This document shows positions 1 through 8,997 of a stretch of DNA of 64,000 nt, one piece after another. The translations under genes were made by a program, and so were the position numbers. Source of the stretch: Thermohalobaculum sp039822785 (GTDB lineage Bacteria; Pseudomonadota; Alphaproteobacteria; Rhodobacterales; Rhodobacteraceae); the NCBI GenBank assembly GCA_039822785.1, contig JBCBMO010000008.1, positions 124,001-188,000 of the forward strand, given 5' to 3'. Numbering within the stretch: position 1 is the stretch's first letter; every line of letters starts with the position of its first letter. The notes under the pieces were generated by a model. That model was not told the origin of the DNA and ran no database searches. It saw only the letters and a program-made list of their open reading frames with translations.

Positions 1-34
1 ACCGCCACGGCCTATCGGTCCTCCTCAACGCAAA

Positions 35-56
35 GCGGGGCGCCGAAGCGCCCCGC
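35..56 (-). terminator. Probable terminator hairpin of the iron-binding protein gene
   Basis: A perfect 8-bp inverted repeat (35-42 with 49-56, six-base loop) lies 25 bases beyond the stop of the minus-strand gene that ends at 82. On the minus strand it is followed by only a short TTT, so it is a modest intrinsic terminator. Confidence 0.5.
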
Positions 57-81
57 TGCAAGACTTACTCGGCATCGCGGA

Positions 82-1116
82 TCAGGGGTAGCCGACGCTG
101 TCCCAGATCTGCTGCGCCTTCGGCTGGTTTTCGCCGAAGGTCATCAGGCTCACGTCATCCGCGCGGAACAGGCCCATCGAGGCCACCGGTGCGCCCAGGG
201 CGATACCCGGCACGCCCGGATACTCCTGGTTGCCGTTCGAGAAGTACTCCTGCGCCTGGTCGGACGCGAGATACTCGAGGAACTTCACCGCGTTCTCACG
301 GTTCGGCGCGTTCGCCACGACCGCACCGGCCGACACGTTCACATGGGCACCGCGGTCCGACTGGTTCGGGAAGATCCAGCCGATGCCCTCGGCCCCGGAG
401 GTCAGGCCGTCCACGTCCTTGGCCAGGCCGCGGGCGTAGTAGTAGGTGTTCGACACCGCGATGTCGCACTCGCCCGAGACGATGCCGCGCAGCTGGTCGG
501 TGTCGCCGCCCTGCGGCGTGCGCGCCAGGTTCGCGAGCAGGCCCGCCGCCCAGTCCTTCGCGACCTCCTCGCCATGCGCCTCGATGACCGAAGACATCAG
601 CGACAGCATGTAGATGTTCGAGGAGGAGCGGGTGCAGATCTGACCCTTGTACTGCGGATCGGCCAGCGCCTCATAGGTCAGCGGCGGGTTCTCCACGCGG
701 TCCTTGGCGTAAAAGATGATCCGGGCGCGCTGGCTGAAGCCGAACCAGTGGCCGTCGGCGTGGCGCAGATGCGCCGGGATGCGCTTAGAGAGGATCTCCG
801 AGCTCACCGGCTGCAGCAGGCCCTGCTGGTCGGCGCGCCAGATGCGGCCCGCGTCCACGGTCAGCAGGATGTCGGCGGGGCTGTTGGCGCCCTCCGAGGC
901 GATGCGCTCGATCAGACCGTCGGCCTTGCCTTCGATCCGATTGATCTTGATGCCGGTCTGGGCCTCGAAATCGCTGTAGAGGCGCTCGTCGGTGTCGTAG
1001 TGGCGCGAGCTGTAGAGGTTGAGCTCACCCTCGGCGAGGGCGGCGGCAGGCGTCAGCATCATCACGGCGACAAGCGCCGTGCGTAGCTGGCGGAGGGGGG
1101 TAAAGGCCAAGCTCAT
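82..1116 (-). CDS. Ferric iron ABC transporter, periplasmic substrate-binding protein (FbpA/FutA type)
   Basis: This 344-residue protein starts with a signal peptide (charged start, hydrophobic core, cleavage near ALAEG). The mature start LNLYSSRHYDTDERLY and the later SNTYYYARG stretch, which carries the clustered tyrosines that bind Fe(III), are hallmarks of the FbpA/FutA/AfuA family. It should capture ferric iron in the periplasm and hand it to an inner-membrane permease. No permease or ATPase gene lies beside it in the window; they may lie beyond the left edge or elsewhere. A hairpin follows the stop. Iron control (Fur, Irr or RirA) is usual for the family but I did not identify an operator. 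The family call is secure; the exact iron source is not. Confidence 0.92.
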   Translation of the reverse strand: MSLAFTPLRQLRTALVAVMMLTPAAALAEGELNLYSSRHYDTDERLYSDFEAQTGIKINRIEGKADGLIERIASEGANSPADILLTVDAGRIWRADQQGLLQPVSSEILSKRIPAHLRHADGHWFGFSQRARIIFYAKDRVENPPLTYEALADPQYKGQICTRSSSNIYMLSLMSSVIEAHGEEVAKDWAAGLLANLARTPQGGDTDQLRGIVSGECDIAVSNTYYYARGLAKDVDGLTSGAEGIGWIFPNQSDRGAHVNVSAGAVVANAPNRENAVKFLEYLASDQAQEYFSNGNQEYPGVPGIALGAPVASMGLFRADDVSLMTFGENQPKAQQIWDSVGYP

Positions 1117-1325
1117 CGATAACTCCCGTCAAGGTTGTATTGACCACCGAGTTCATACCCGACGGTTATGCTCGGCTTAGTCGGCAGGGGCAGGGCGATC
1201 AAGGCAAATCGGGCCAAAAACGCCCTCGCGGCGGGTTTTCCGGCCGGTTTCAAGGGTCTCCGACATGTCCCGACCGAAGGGTGGAATTGGGTTTCAAAGG
1301 GTGAGGAAATCCGGTCAGCCAAGCC

Positions 1326-1619
1326 TCAACCGACGCCTTCGCCCTCGTCGCTCTTGGCGTCTTCGCCCGACAGCACAATCCGCATCCGCCCCTCATCGAA
1401 GGGGCGCAGCACCTCAGCCGCGCGGTCGGGGCTGCCGGTGAGCCCGGTCTGATAATCAAGCGGATCGAGGATAACCGGCATCCGGTCTGGATGGATCTTG
1501 GCCACCATCGGGTTGGGCGTGGTGGTCAGCATGGTACAGGTCTCCAGCTCCACCAACTCGTCGCGGTACTTGCCGCGGAACTGCCGCCAGAGACCGGCGA
1601 AACCGAGGCCAAAGCGCGG
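1326..1619 (-). pseudogene. Remnant of SOS-response-associated peptidase YedK/HMCES (C-terminal part only)
   Basis: The open frame gives 97 residues containing FAGLW, then TCTMLTTTPN, IHPDRMPVIL and a tail ending in a RPFDEGRMRIV block, which match the last 40% of YedK/HMCES abasic-site proteins in order. Upstream the frame is closed by a TGA at 1620-1622, and the N-terminal half, including the Cys2 that crosslinks to abasic DNA, is absent. An internal ATG at 1556 would yield only 76 residues. The remnant cannot perform the family chemistry. It probably marks a deletion or rearrangement breakpoint close to 1620, next to the end of the alcohol dehydrogenase gene. Confidence 0.75.
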
Positions 1620-1688
1620 TCAAACCAGATTGGCTACCCTTCGCGCGCCTGGGGGCCGCGATCTGCAAGCGATCGTATCGGCCGAGCG

Positions 1689-2855
1689 CTACGCTGCTTC
1701 GACCATTGGCAGGGCCATCATCATCTCCGCCATCTCGTCCAGATCATCAGGGCCGACGGGACAAGCGGCATTTTGTGAGATCGAGTGGCAGGCATCGGAC
1801 TTCATCGCGGCCGCAAGCTCGCAGCCGGAGACCTCGGCACAGGCTTCGGGCAGCCGCGCAGCGATGCCGCAAGACCTCAACAGGGCGACGAAGGTGTCCG
1901 GGAGCTCAGTCGCCTCCGCCGCGCCGCCCAGGACCTGTGCGGCCATCGCGTAGTTGTGAGATCCTTCAGGGCGCCTGACCAGCCAGGGCAGCGTCACCTC
2001 CAGCGCGAGCCCGGTCGCAAGGCCGTGGTGGATCCGCGCCAAGGATCCAAGCGCATGGCTGATGTTATGGCCCATGTGCGTATTGCAGTTGTGCAGCGCG
2101 AGCCCGGCCACCGTGCTACCCCAAAGAACGCGGCCGCGTGCCTCGATATCCTCGCCATCCGCCACGGCACGCGGCAAGGCGTCGACGAGGATCTTCAGGG
2201 CCTCGTGCCCGAACATGAGACCCGCGGCACTGGTCTTTCGAGAGGTCGATGCCTCAAGCGCATGGGCCACGGCGTCGATGCCCGTCCAGGCGGTGATATG
2301 CGGCGGCAGGCTCACCGTCAGCTCGGGGTCGAGGATCGCATGCGCGAACATCAACTCCTCACCCCAGAACCAGTTCTTCTTGCCATCGGCGGTCGAGACG
2401 ATGGAGGTTCGCGTAACCTCTGAACCCGTGCCGGCCGTGGTGGGCACTGCGATGGCGGGCAGGCCGTCTGCCGGAAAGTCATGGCCGCCCAGGGCATAGT
2501 CGGCGGCGGGACGACCGGTGTGGGCGATCGCCGCCACCAGCTTGGCCGCATCCATCGCCGCACCGCCACCAATACCGACGACCGCCCGTGCACCGAGCCT
2601 GCGCAATCGCGCGCAAAGATCGTCGATCAGAGCTTCCTTCGGCTCACCCGCGACATCGGCCGCCACGTCGCTGCGGATGCCGGCGGCCGTGAGATTTGCC
2701 GACAGACGATCCGTGACCCCGAGCTGGCTGAGGGCGGTATCTGCGACGACGAACACCGGTCCGTTCGCCATGCCCGAGACAAGCTCCGGGAGGTCCGCCA
2801 AGCGGCCTGCACCGAAACTGATCGGGGGAACCCGGCCAATGTTGAAACCCTTCAT
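1689..2855 (-). CDS. Iron-containing (group III) alcohol dehydrogenase family protein
   Basis: The 388-residue product has the group III fold signatures: a GIGGGAAMDAAK nucleotide-binding loop, PTTAGTGSEVT, then the metal-binding stretch TGIDAVAHALEA with later histidines in HMGHNISHALGS and IHHGLATG. These enzymes oxidise alcohols or reduce aldehydes with NAD(P). The substrate cannot be read from sequence. The start at 2855 is preferred over the longer reading from 2909 because a purine-rich GGGGAGAG site lies just upstream and family homology begins there. It is divergent from a second enzyme of the same superfamily at 3209. The two are quite different in sequence, so this is not a recent duplication. 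Confidence 0.88.
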   Translation of the reverse strand: MKGFNIGRVPPISFGAGRLADLPELVSGMANGPVFVVADTALSQLGVTDRLSANLTAAGIRSDVAADVAGEPKEALIDDLCARLRRLGARAVVGIGGGAAMDAAKLVAAIAHTGRPAADYALGGHDFPADGLPAIAVPTTAGTGSEVTRTSIVSTADGKKNWFWGEELMFAHAILDPELTVSLPPHITAWTGIDAVAHALEASTSRKTSAAGLMFGHEALKILVDALPRAVADGEDIEARGRVLWGSTVAGLALHNCNTHMGHNISHALGSLARIHHGLATGLALEVTLPWLVRRPEGSHNYAMAAQVLGGAAEATELPDTFVALLRSCGIAARLPEACAEVSGCELAAAMKSDACHSISQNAACPVGPDDLDEMAEMMMALPMVEAA

Positions 2856-3208
2856 CCCGCTCTCCCCAAGCATCCTCTTCCCGGTCCTGCGGAAAGGCGC
2901 CGCCCCCAACTTCGCGAGCTCTCCGGTCGCACCGCCAGGCCGCCGCCTTCAAGCCTGTCTGCGACCTGTCGTGTCGCATTTGATCCATGTCTGCGCGGTA
3001 ACCGATCAGGGCAGCGCCGAGGGCAGGAGGGCGGCTGCCGTGGCTTGCTGTTGCCGCCACGTTCGCCTGCGACAAGGCCGCTCATTCCAGCGCGCGATCT
3101 CCGCTCTGCGGCCGCTTGCGCGGCATTGGTTGCATTCCCAGATCGAGACTGACTTCGGCGCAAGATTTGAAGCTTCACGAGCAAATAATCCAACCAGCGG
3201 AGGAAGAT
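2856..3208. other. Divergent intergenic region between two alcohol dehydrogenase genes
   Basis: About 350 bases with no convincing gene. Open frames here are shadows without recognisable motifs. It must hold the promoters of both flanking genes; GGAGGA at 3199-3204 is the ribosome site for the gene at 3209. No clear operator was identified. Confidence 0.5.
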
Positions 3209-4369
3209 ATGGCGTACTACTTCTACATGCCGACGGTGAACATAATGGGAACCGGCGGGTTGGCCGATGCAGGCCAGGAGATCCAGGCGCTCGGGTTCAA
3301 GAAGGCGCTGATCGTGACGGACGCGCCGTTGCACCGGGAGCTTGGGGCAACGAAGGTCCTGACCGATCTGCTCGATGGAATTGGCGTCGCCTATGCGGTC
3401 TATGACGGGGTGGAGCCCAATCCGACGACGGCCCAGGTCGATGCCGGCACCGCGCTGCTTCGGCAGGAAGGCTGTGACTTCATCATCTCGTTCGGCGGCG
3501 GCTCGCCCCATGATGCGGCCAAGGCGATCGGGATCCTCGCGACCCACGGCGGCGACATTCGCGACTTCGAGGGCATCAACAAGATGACCAAGCCGATGTT
3601 GCCGCTCGTCGCCATCAACACGACAGCCGGCACGGCGAGCGAGATGACGCGGTTCGCGATCATCACGGACGAGACGCGCCATGTGAAAATGGCGATCGTC
3701 GACTGGCGAACGACGCCGTCCGTCTCCGTCGACGATCCCGATCTGATGGCGGCCATGCCCCCGGCGCTGACCGCGGCGACCGGGATGGATGCACTGACCC
3801 ATGCGATCGAGGCCTATGTCTCAACGGCCGCGACGCCGGTGACGGACTCGGCGGCGCTGCATGCCATCAAGCTTGTGTCCGGCTACCTGGCCCGGGCGGT
3901 GAAGGATGGTCAGGACCAGGAGGCGCGGGAGATGATGACCTATGCCGAGTTCCTGGCCGGCATGGCGTTCAACAGCGCGAGCCTCGGCTATGTCCATGCC
4001 ATGGCCCACCAGCTTGGCGGCTTCTACGACCTGCCGCATGGGGTCTGCAACGCGATCCTGCTGCCGCACATTCAAGCCTACAATGCCGGCGCGGTGCCGG
4101 AACGCTTTGTCGAGATCGCTCAGGCCTTGGGGATCGATACCCGGGGGATGAGCCCTGCCGAGAGTGCGCAGGCTGCGCTGACCAGGATCCGTGCCCTATC
4201 GGCCGAGGTCGACATTCCCCCGAACCTGGCCGCCTTCGATGTGGTGAAGCCCGACGATTTTCCGATCCTGGCGGACAACGCGATGAAGGACGCCTGTGGT
4301 GTCACCAACCCCAAACAACCCAGCAAGGACGAGGTAGTCGCCCTCTTCCAGGCGGCCTACCAGGGCTAG
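3209..4369 (+). CDS. Iron-dependent alcohol dehydrogenase (DhaT/AdhB/YiaY type)
   Basis: The 386-residue protein shows the classic group III layout: an N-terminal Rossmann half with FGGGSPHDAAKAIG, a middle TTAGTASEMTRF motif, and the metal site in DALTHAIEAY plus the two histidines of YVHAMAHQLGGFYDLPHG. This set is typical of 1,3-propanediol or lactaldehyde dehydrogenases and AdhB-type ethanol dehydrogenases, which work with NAD and Fe(II). The start at 3209 is set by GGAGGA five bases upstream; the longer frame from 3116 has no such site. It converges on a DUF3775 gene with a hairpin between. The substrate is uncertain. Confidence 0.92.
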   Translation: MAYYFYMPTVNIMGTGGLADAGQEIQALGFKKALIVTDAPLHRELGATKVLTDLLDGIGVAYAVYDGVEPNPTTAQVDAGTALLRQEGCDFIISFGGGSPHDAAKAIGILATHGGDIRDFEGINKMTKPMLPLVAINTTAGTASEMTRFAIITDETRHVKMAIVDWRTTPSVSVDDPDLMAAMPPALTAATGMDALTHAIEAYVSTAATPVTDSAALHAIKLVSGYLARAVKDGQDQEAREMMTYAEFLAGMAFNSASLGYVHAMAHQLGGFYDLPHGVCNAILLPHIQAYNAGAVPERFVEIAQALGIDTRGMSPAESAQAALTRIRALSAEVDIPPNLAAFDVVKPDDFPILADNAMKDACGVTNPKQPSKDEVVALFQAAYQG

Positions 4370-4404
4370 GTCGGGGGTCGGCCTTTTGCCGCCAGTGCTC
4401 TGTC

Positions 4405-4432
4405 GCCCGTCGCAATGTCGATTGCGGCGGGC
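4405..4432. terminator. Bidirectional terminator-like hairpin between convergent genes
   Basis: A 12-bp stem (4405-4416 with 4421-4432, one G-T wobble, four-base loop) sits between the ends of the genes at 4369 and 4476. No T-run follows on either side, so the role is inferred from position. Confidence 0.45.
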
Positions 4433-4475
4433 CGACGGCGGGGCACCCCGTGCCTGTGCCGGGGGGCCGGGCGGG

Positions 4476-4799
4476 TCACTGCTCGCGGAACTGGTCTTCG
4501 ACATCCGCCACATCGATGCCCAGCGCTTCGAGCCCTGCTTCGAGGTGATCGGACAGCTCCGGTATGCCTGCCAGATAGTTTTCGGTCGGCGCCGAGGCCT
4601 CTGCCCTCGCCGTCGCCAAGGCCTCGTCCCAATCCTCGGCGTCGAAGCTCTCGCGCCCAACCCACATGATCGCGACAAGGTTGGGTGCCTCGTCTTCGTT
4701 CAGACCTGAGATATAATCGCGAAGCTGCGTGCTCTCAGGCCCGTACTCGCGCGCCAAGAAAATCACCCGGACGACTTTGTTCGTGCTGATTTCTGGCAT
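4476..4799 (-). CDS. DUF3775 domain-containing protein
   Basis: A 107-residue soluble protein opening with ISTNKVVRVIFLAREYG, the pattern of DUF3775, followed by NLVAIMWVGRESFDAEDWDEA and a helical YLAGIPELSDHLEAGLEALG segment. DUF3775 proteins are small and acidic, and their function is unknown. There is no signal peptide or membrane segment. It stands alone, convergent with the alcohol dehydrogenase and divergent from the cobalamin-riboswitch operon, so the context does not suggest a role. Confidence 0.7.
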   Translation of the reverse strand: MPEISTNKVVRVIFLAREYGPESTQLRDYISGLNEDEAPNLVAIMWVGRESFDAEDWDEALATARAEASAPTENYLAGIPELSDHLEAGLEALGIDVADVEDQFREQ

Positions 4800-5093
4800 T
4801 TGGGCTCACCTGCTCCTCAGGCTTCGGTCCAAAGACAACAAACTAAAGGAGCCCATCCTTGCAAGGGTGATCTTTGCTTAGTGATCGCCGCCATGGCGCT
4901 CAACGTCCCATCGTCGGCGCGAAGGTTGGGGGCGGCCCGGTCGACGGCCTTGCGGTACAAGGCATTCGGTCGGCGGCCACGCGATAGGATCGGCGTGCAT
5001 GCCGCGGCCGATCTCCGCTTTTGCATGGAGCGGCTGCGCGCTCCGGCTCTCGCTTGACCACCAACAGGTGGGCGGCTACTCCATTTTGTGATG

Positions 5094-5275
5094 GTCCCTC
5101 GGATGCTTCGGCGGCGAGGGTGAAAATGGGAATACGGTGCGGCGTCCCTTGGCGCCAAGGCCGTGGCTGCCCCCGCAACTGTGAGCGGTGAGCGGCGCTC
5201 CACATCGCCACTGGCACCTTCGGTGCCGGGAAGGCGGAGCGACCGTGACGACCCGCGAGCCAGGAGACCTGCCAT
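5094..5275 (+). promoter_or_regulatory. Cobalamin (B12) riboswitch
   Basis: The conserved elements occur in order: GGGAATACGGTG near 5128-5139, the core GCTGCCCCCGCAACTGTGAGCGG at 5166-5188, the CACTGG and GCCGGGAAGG arms near 5208-5235, and the B12 box AGCCAGGAGACCTGCC at 5258-5273. It precedes an uptake operon whose first gene starts at 5422. The expected action is repression of the operon when adenosylcobalamin is plentiful. The outer boundaries are approximate. Confidence 0.93.
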
Positions 5276-5421
5276 CGTGTTTGCAACCTAGTGCCGGGCG
5301 GGGTGCCTCGGTCGGGAGATGACGATGGCAACGCGCAGGCTCCTGCAGCCTCCGGAGACGCCGCCTCGGCGGCCACATCGGCACTGGCTCTCGGCTCATC
5401 CGCCGGAGGGAGCCAGCCGAG

Positions 5422-5880
5422 ATGGACCGCATCGCAGATCCTTCTGCTGACAACGCGACCGCCACAGGTGCCGGGGCGAGCGCCCACAGCATCGTCGTGT
5501 GCACCAGGTGCCGGCGCACGGGGCGACAGTGTCTGCCGGGCTTCGAGCTCATCTCGCGCCTTCGCTCGGCGGTGGATCTTGCCCGCAGCACCGGGGCGCT
5601 GCAGGCGGACTTCGCCGTGGACGGGGTCGCCTGCATGGCCGGCTGCGACCGTCCCTGTACGGTCGCCTATCGTGCCGACGGCAAGAGCTGTTACCTCTTC
5701 GGTGATGTGGATGAGGACGCGGACATCGACGCCCTCGTCGCCTTTGCCGCGCAGTATGCCGCCAGCGCGGATGGATGGACCAACTCGACCGAACGCCCAG
5801 GGGAACTGAGCGGCAAGACGCTGGCCCGCATCCCCTGCGCCCTCGTCATCGAACGTCAAAAGACCGATGGCGATCGCTGA
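5422..5880 (+). CDS. DUF1636 family putative metal-binding protein
   Basis: This 152-residue protein carries paired cysteines typical of DUF1636: VVCTRC, then a single Cys in RQCLPGF, then VACMAGCDRPCTVAY and a later GKSCYLFG. The arrangement suggests a small ferredoxin-like or metal-binding fold, but the biochemical role is unknown. It lies just after the cobalamin riboswitch and overlaps the start of the ABC ATPase by 14 bases, so it belongs to the B12-controlled operon. DUF1636 genes are often found with cobalt or cobalamin genes, which supports a link to corrinoid or cobalt handling. The ATG at 5422 fits family length; a longer frame from 5291 is out of register. Confidence 0.8.
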   Translation: MDRIADPSADNATATGAGASAHSIVVCTRCRRTGRQCLPGFELISRLRSAVDLARSTGALQADFAVDGVACMAGCDRPCTVAYRADGKSCYLFGDVDEDADIDALVAFAAQYAASADGWTNSTERPGELSGKTLARIPCALVIERQKTDGDR

Positions 5881-6688
5881 GGTCTCAACGCTCCCGCCCC
5901 GCGCGGCCACGGTCAGGGCCGAGCACGTCTCCTATCGTGCGCGGCGGGGGGCGGCGTTGGTGCGCGATGCTTCTCTGGACGTCGAGGCCGGCGAACGGGT
6001 GGCGATCATCGGGCCGAACGGGGCCGGCAAGACGACCCTCCTGCGGATCATCGCAGGGCAGCTCAGACCGACTGCGGGGCGGGTCATGCTCGATGGGCTC
6101 GACATCGCGAAGCTCGGTCGGCAGGCGCGGGCGCGCCGCGTCGCGGTCATGGCTCAAAGCGACCGGCCGGACCTGCGGCTGCGCGGCATCGACTACGTCG
6201 CCCTCGGGCGTCTGCCCTATGCCACGCGGACCACGGCACAGCAGCACCAGGAGATGGTGATGCGGGCGCTGGAGGCGGCGCGTGCGCTGTCCTTTGCGGA
6301 TCGCCCGCTCTCCGCGCTATCGGGCGGCGAGCGGCAGCGGCTCATGCTGGCGCGGGCCTTGGCGCAGCAGCCGGCCGTGCTGCTGTTGGACGAGCCGACC
6401 AACAACCTCGATCCGCGGGCCCGGTTGGATCTGCTGTCGATCGTCGCGGACCTCGGCATCACGGTGATCGCCGTCCTGCACGATCTTGCGCTGGCGCCCG
6501 ACTTTGCCGACCGGGTGGCGGTCATGGCGGCGGGGCGGATCGTCCTGACGGGACCACCGCAACAGGCGCTGTCGACGGAGGTCGTCCGCGACGTCTTCGA
6601 TCTCCAGGTCTTCCCGCTAAGCCACCCCCGGGACGGCCGCCCCCTATTCGTCTTCGACACCCTGGTTCCAAAGGAGAACGCCAGATGA
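5867..6688 (+). CDS. ABC transporter ATP-binding protein (BtuD/FecE type)
   Basis: A 273-residue ATPase with Walker A GPNGAGKTT, signature LSGGERQR, Walker B AVLLLDEPTNNLD and the H-loop VLHDLALAPDFADR. The sequence is closest in style to the FecE/BtuD/HmuV branch that powers import of siderophores, heme and cobalamin. The preceding riboswitch argues for cobalamin or another corrinoid. It overlaps the DUF1636 gene by 14 bases and the binding-protein gene by four, so the genes are translationally coupled. Confidence 0.92.
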   Translation: MAIAEVSTLPPRAATVRAEHVSYRARRGAALVRDASLDVEAGERVAIIGPNGAGKTTLLRIIAGQLRPTAGRVMLDGLDIAKLGRQARARRVAVMAQSDRPDLRLRGIDYVALGRLPYATRTTAQQHQEMVMRALEAARALSFADRPLSALSGGERQRLMLARALAQQPAVLLLDEPTNNLDPRARLDLLSIVADLGITVIAVLHDLALAPDFADRVAVMAAGRIVLTGPPQQALSTEVVRDVFDLQVFPLSHPRDGRPLFVFDTLVPKENAR

Positions 6689-7644
6689 CCACCAGGCTTG
6701 CCCTTGCTGCCGGCGTTGCCGGCATGCTCGTCGCAACCACCGCCGCCGCGGACTATCCCGTCACGGTCGATAGCTGCGGCGCCGAGATCACCTTCGATGC
6801 CGCGCCTGAGCGGGTTGTCGTGCACGATCTGAACATGACCGAGATGGCCTTTGCCCTGGGTCTGCAGGACCGGATGGTCGGCGTCACGGGCATCACCGGC
6901 TGGTACAAGGTCGACCCAGCGTTCACCGAGCAGCAGGGCGATATCCCCGAGCTTGCGCCCAAGTACCCCTCGATGGAGAACCTGCTGGCCGCCGAGCCCG
7001 ACTTCTTCTTCGCCGGTTGGTACTATGGGATGCGTCCGGGGGGCGAGGTGACGCCCGACACCTTGGCGCCCTTCGGCGTCTCCACGCTCGTCCTGACCGA
7101 GAGCTGCGTCCACCTCGACAAGCAGGTGGCACCGGCGTCGATGGATCTGCTGTTCGGCGACATGCTGAAACTCGGCCAGATCTTCGACAAAGAGGCCGAG
7201 GCGACGGCACTGGTCGACGGCTGGCGCGCCGAGCTTGCCGAGATCGAGGCCACGGTCGCCGACCGCCCGAAGCCGCGCATGTTCCTCTATGACAGCGGCG
7301 AGGATCAGCCCTTCACCGCCGGGCGTTTCGCGATCCCCACCGCCATGATGCGCGCGGCGGGCGGCGTGAACGTCCTTGAGGATTTCGAGACGAGCTGGGG
7401 CCGCACCTCCTGGGAGACCGTGGCCGAACGCAATCCGGAGTTCCTGATCCTGCTCGATTATCAAGACGATGCGGGCTACCGGAAACTCCTCGATTTTCTC
7501 AAGGCGCATCCCGCGATGAGCGAGACTGACGCGGTGAAGAACGAGCGCTTCGTGCCGCTGCGCTATGAGGAACTGACCCCTGGGCCCGCGAACATCGAGG
7601 CGATCCGCAAGATCGCGGCCGCGATGCACGACTTGTCGTTCTAG
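6685..7644 (+). CDS. ABC transporter substrate-binding protein, probable corrinoid (BtuF/FecB type)
   Basis: The 319-residue protein has a signal peptide ending near TTAAADYP and a class III binding-protein layout: ERVVVHDLNMTEMAFALG, then LLAAEPDFFFAGWYYG, and the C-terminal RNPEFLILLDY lobe. Its start overlaps the ATPase stop (ATGA). It should bind the ligand in the periplasm and deliver it to the permease at 7666. The riboswitch suggests cobalamin or cobinamide. The fold is shared with iron-siderophore and heme binders, so the ligand is inferred. Confidence 0.88.
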   Translation: MTTRLALAAGVAGMLVATTAAADYPVTVDSCGAEITFDAAPERVVVHDLNMTEMAFALGLQDRMVGVTGITGWYKVDPAFTEQQGDIPELAPKYPSMENLLAAEPDFFFAGWYYGMRPGGEVTPDTLAPFGVSTLVLTESCVHLDKQVAPASMDLLFGDMLKLGQIFDKEAEATALVDGWRAELAEIEATVADRPKPRMFLYDSGEDQPFTAGRFAIPTAMMRAAGGVNVLEDFETSWGRTSWETVAERNPEFLILLDYQDDAGYRKLLDFLKAHPAMSETDAVKNERFVPLRYEELTPGPANIEAIRKIAAAMHDLSF

Positions 7645-7665
7645 GGCGCAGAGCCGGGGACCACG

Positions 7666-8718
7666 GTGTTGTCCGACGATCGACCGTTGTCCCCGAACCG
7701 ATATGCCAAGCGGTTGCGCGGGGGCCTTGTCGCAGCGGGTTTGATCGCGCTGCTCGCCCTCGCCTTCCTGGCCTCCGTGTCGCTGGGCGCCACGCCGCTG
7801 GCGTTTGGGGACGTCCTGGCGATCCTGCTCGGCCCGCTCGCCGGCGCCCTGGGGTTCGAGGCGCCGGGAGGGCCGATCGAACGCATCGTGCTCGAGCTCC
7901 GCGCACCGCGGGCGATCCTGGCGGCGCTCGTCGGCGCGGGGCTGGCCGTGGTGGGCATGCTGCTGCAGTCCACCACGCGCAACGATCTGGCCGACCCCTT
8001 TCTGTTCGGCCTCTCCTCCGGTGCTGCCGCCGGCGCCGTCTTCGTGATCACCGTCAGCGGCGACCTGCTGGGCATCTGGACCTTGCCGGCGGCAGCCTTC
8101 GTTGGCGGGCTGGCCTCCGCCTTGACGGTGCTCACCCTTGTCGCGCGCACCGGGCTTGGTAGCCCCGAGCGGCTTATCCTTGCCGGGCTTGCCGTCTCCT
8201 TCGTGTTCGCCGCGCTGACGAATTTCCTCGTCTTCTCGGGCGATCAACGCGCCGCGCATTCGGTCGTGTTCTGGAGCCTTGGCGGCCTTGGCCTCGCGCG
8301 GTGGGACAATCTGGGGTTCGCGGCCTGCGGGCTGCTGGTGATCCTGGCGACGGCATTCGGCCTGCGCCGGGCGCTCGATGCGCTCCTTGCCGGCGACGAG
8401 GCGGCCGACAGCCTGGGGGTCAGCCCCGCGCGCACGCGCACGCTGGTCTTCATCGCCTCTGCCTTCGCGACCGCGAGCTTCGTCGCGCTGTCAGGGGTCA
8501 TTGGCTTCGTGGGCCTCATGGTGCCGCACCTGGGGCGTGCCCTCGTGGGCCCGCTGCACGGCCCGCTCATCCTGGTTTGCGCGGCGATTGGCGCGGCCCT
8601 GGTCCTTGCGGGCGACATCGCCGCGCGGACGCTGCTCGCCCCGCAGGAACTACCGCTCGGCATCGTGATCGGTGCCGTCGGCGCGCTCTTCGTGGTGGTG
8701 CTCGTCCTCCGCCGATGA
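7666..8718 (+). CDS. ABC transporter permease (BtuC/FecCD family)
   Basis: A 350-residue membrane protein of the FecCD fold, with RAPRAILAALVGAGLAVVGMLLQSTTRNDLADPFLFGLSSGAA near the N-terminus and SGVIGFVGLMVPHLGR in the cytoplasmic coupling region, as in BtuC. About ten membrane helices are expected. Translation starts at a GTG, 21 bases after the binding-protein stop. It completes the cobalamin-type importer. No TonB-dependent receptor is encoded in the window, so outer-membrane passage must rely on a gene elsewhere. This is the last gene of the operon; a 279-base gap follows. Confidence 0.92.
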   Translation: MLSDDRPLSPNRYAKRLRGGLVAAGLIALLALAFLASVSLGATPLAFGDVLAILLGPLAGALGFEAPGGPIERIVLELRAPRAILAALVGAGLAVVGMLLQSTTRNDLADPFLFGLSSGAAAGAVFVITVSGDLLGIWTLPAAAFVGGLASALTVLTLVARTGLGSPERLILAGLAVSFVFAALTNFLVFSGDQRAAHSVVFWSLGGLGLARWDNLGFAACGLLVILATAFGLRRALDALLAGDEAADSLGVSPARTRTLVFIASAFATASFVALSGVIGFVGLMVPHLGRALVGPLHGPLILVCAAIGAALVLAGDIAARTLLAPQELPLGIVIGAVGALFVVVLVLRR

Positions 8719-8997
8719 CCCCGCGGCCACGAGGCGTGGAGGCCACCTGGCTCTCCTCGCGAAGCGCCGCGGCGTAACAAGATGGCCATCTGCAGTCATG
8801 CTTTATAACGCGTTCTTATGAACGTGCCTTCCCTCGTTCTGCCAGGCCGTGTGTCGCTAATCACACCAGTTGTGGCACTCGATGCAGAAGTACCCCGGCA
8901 GGCCTCAAGGGCATCTGAAAGAAGTTCAGCCCTGTGCGGTTCTTTTCGCGAGGCTATTAAGATGTGAATGAAAGCTGATACAACAGGAACGAGAACA

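Noticed and set aside
2852..3802. Minus-strand open frame over the start of the alcohol dehydrogenase at 3209
   Set aside because: The translation is Arg-rich with no motif, and the plus-strand frame carries all enzyme signatures.
8873..8886. TGGCAC...TGCA resembling a sigma-54 promoter upstream of the type III chaperone
   Set aside because: The GG and GC elements are ten bases apart instead of twelve, so the spacing does not fit sigma-54.
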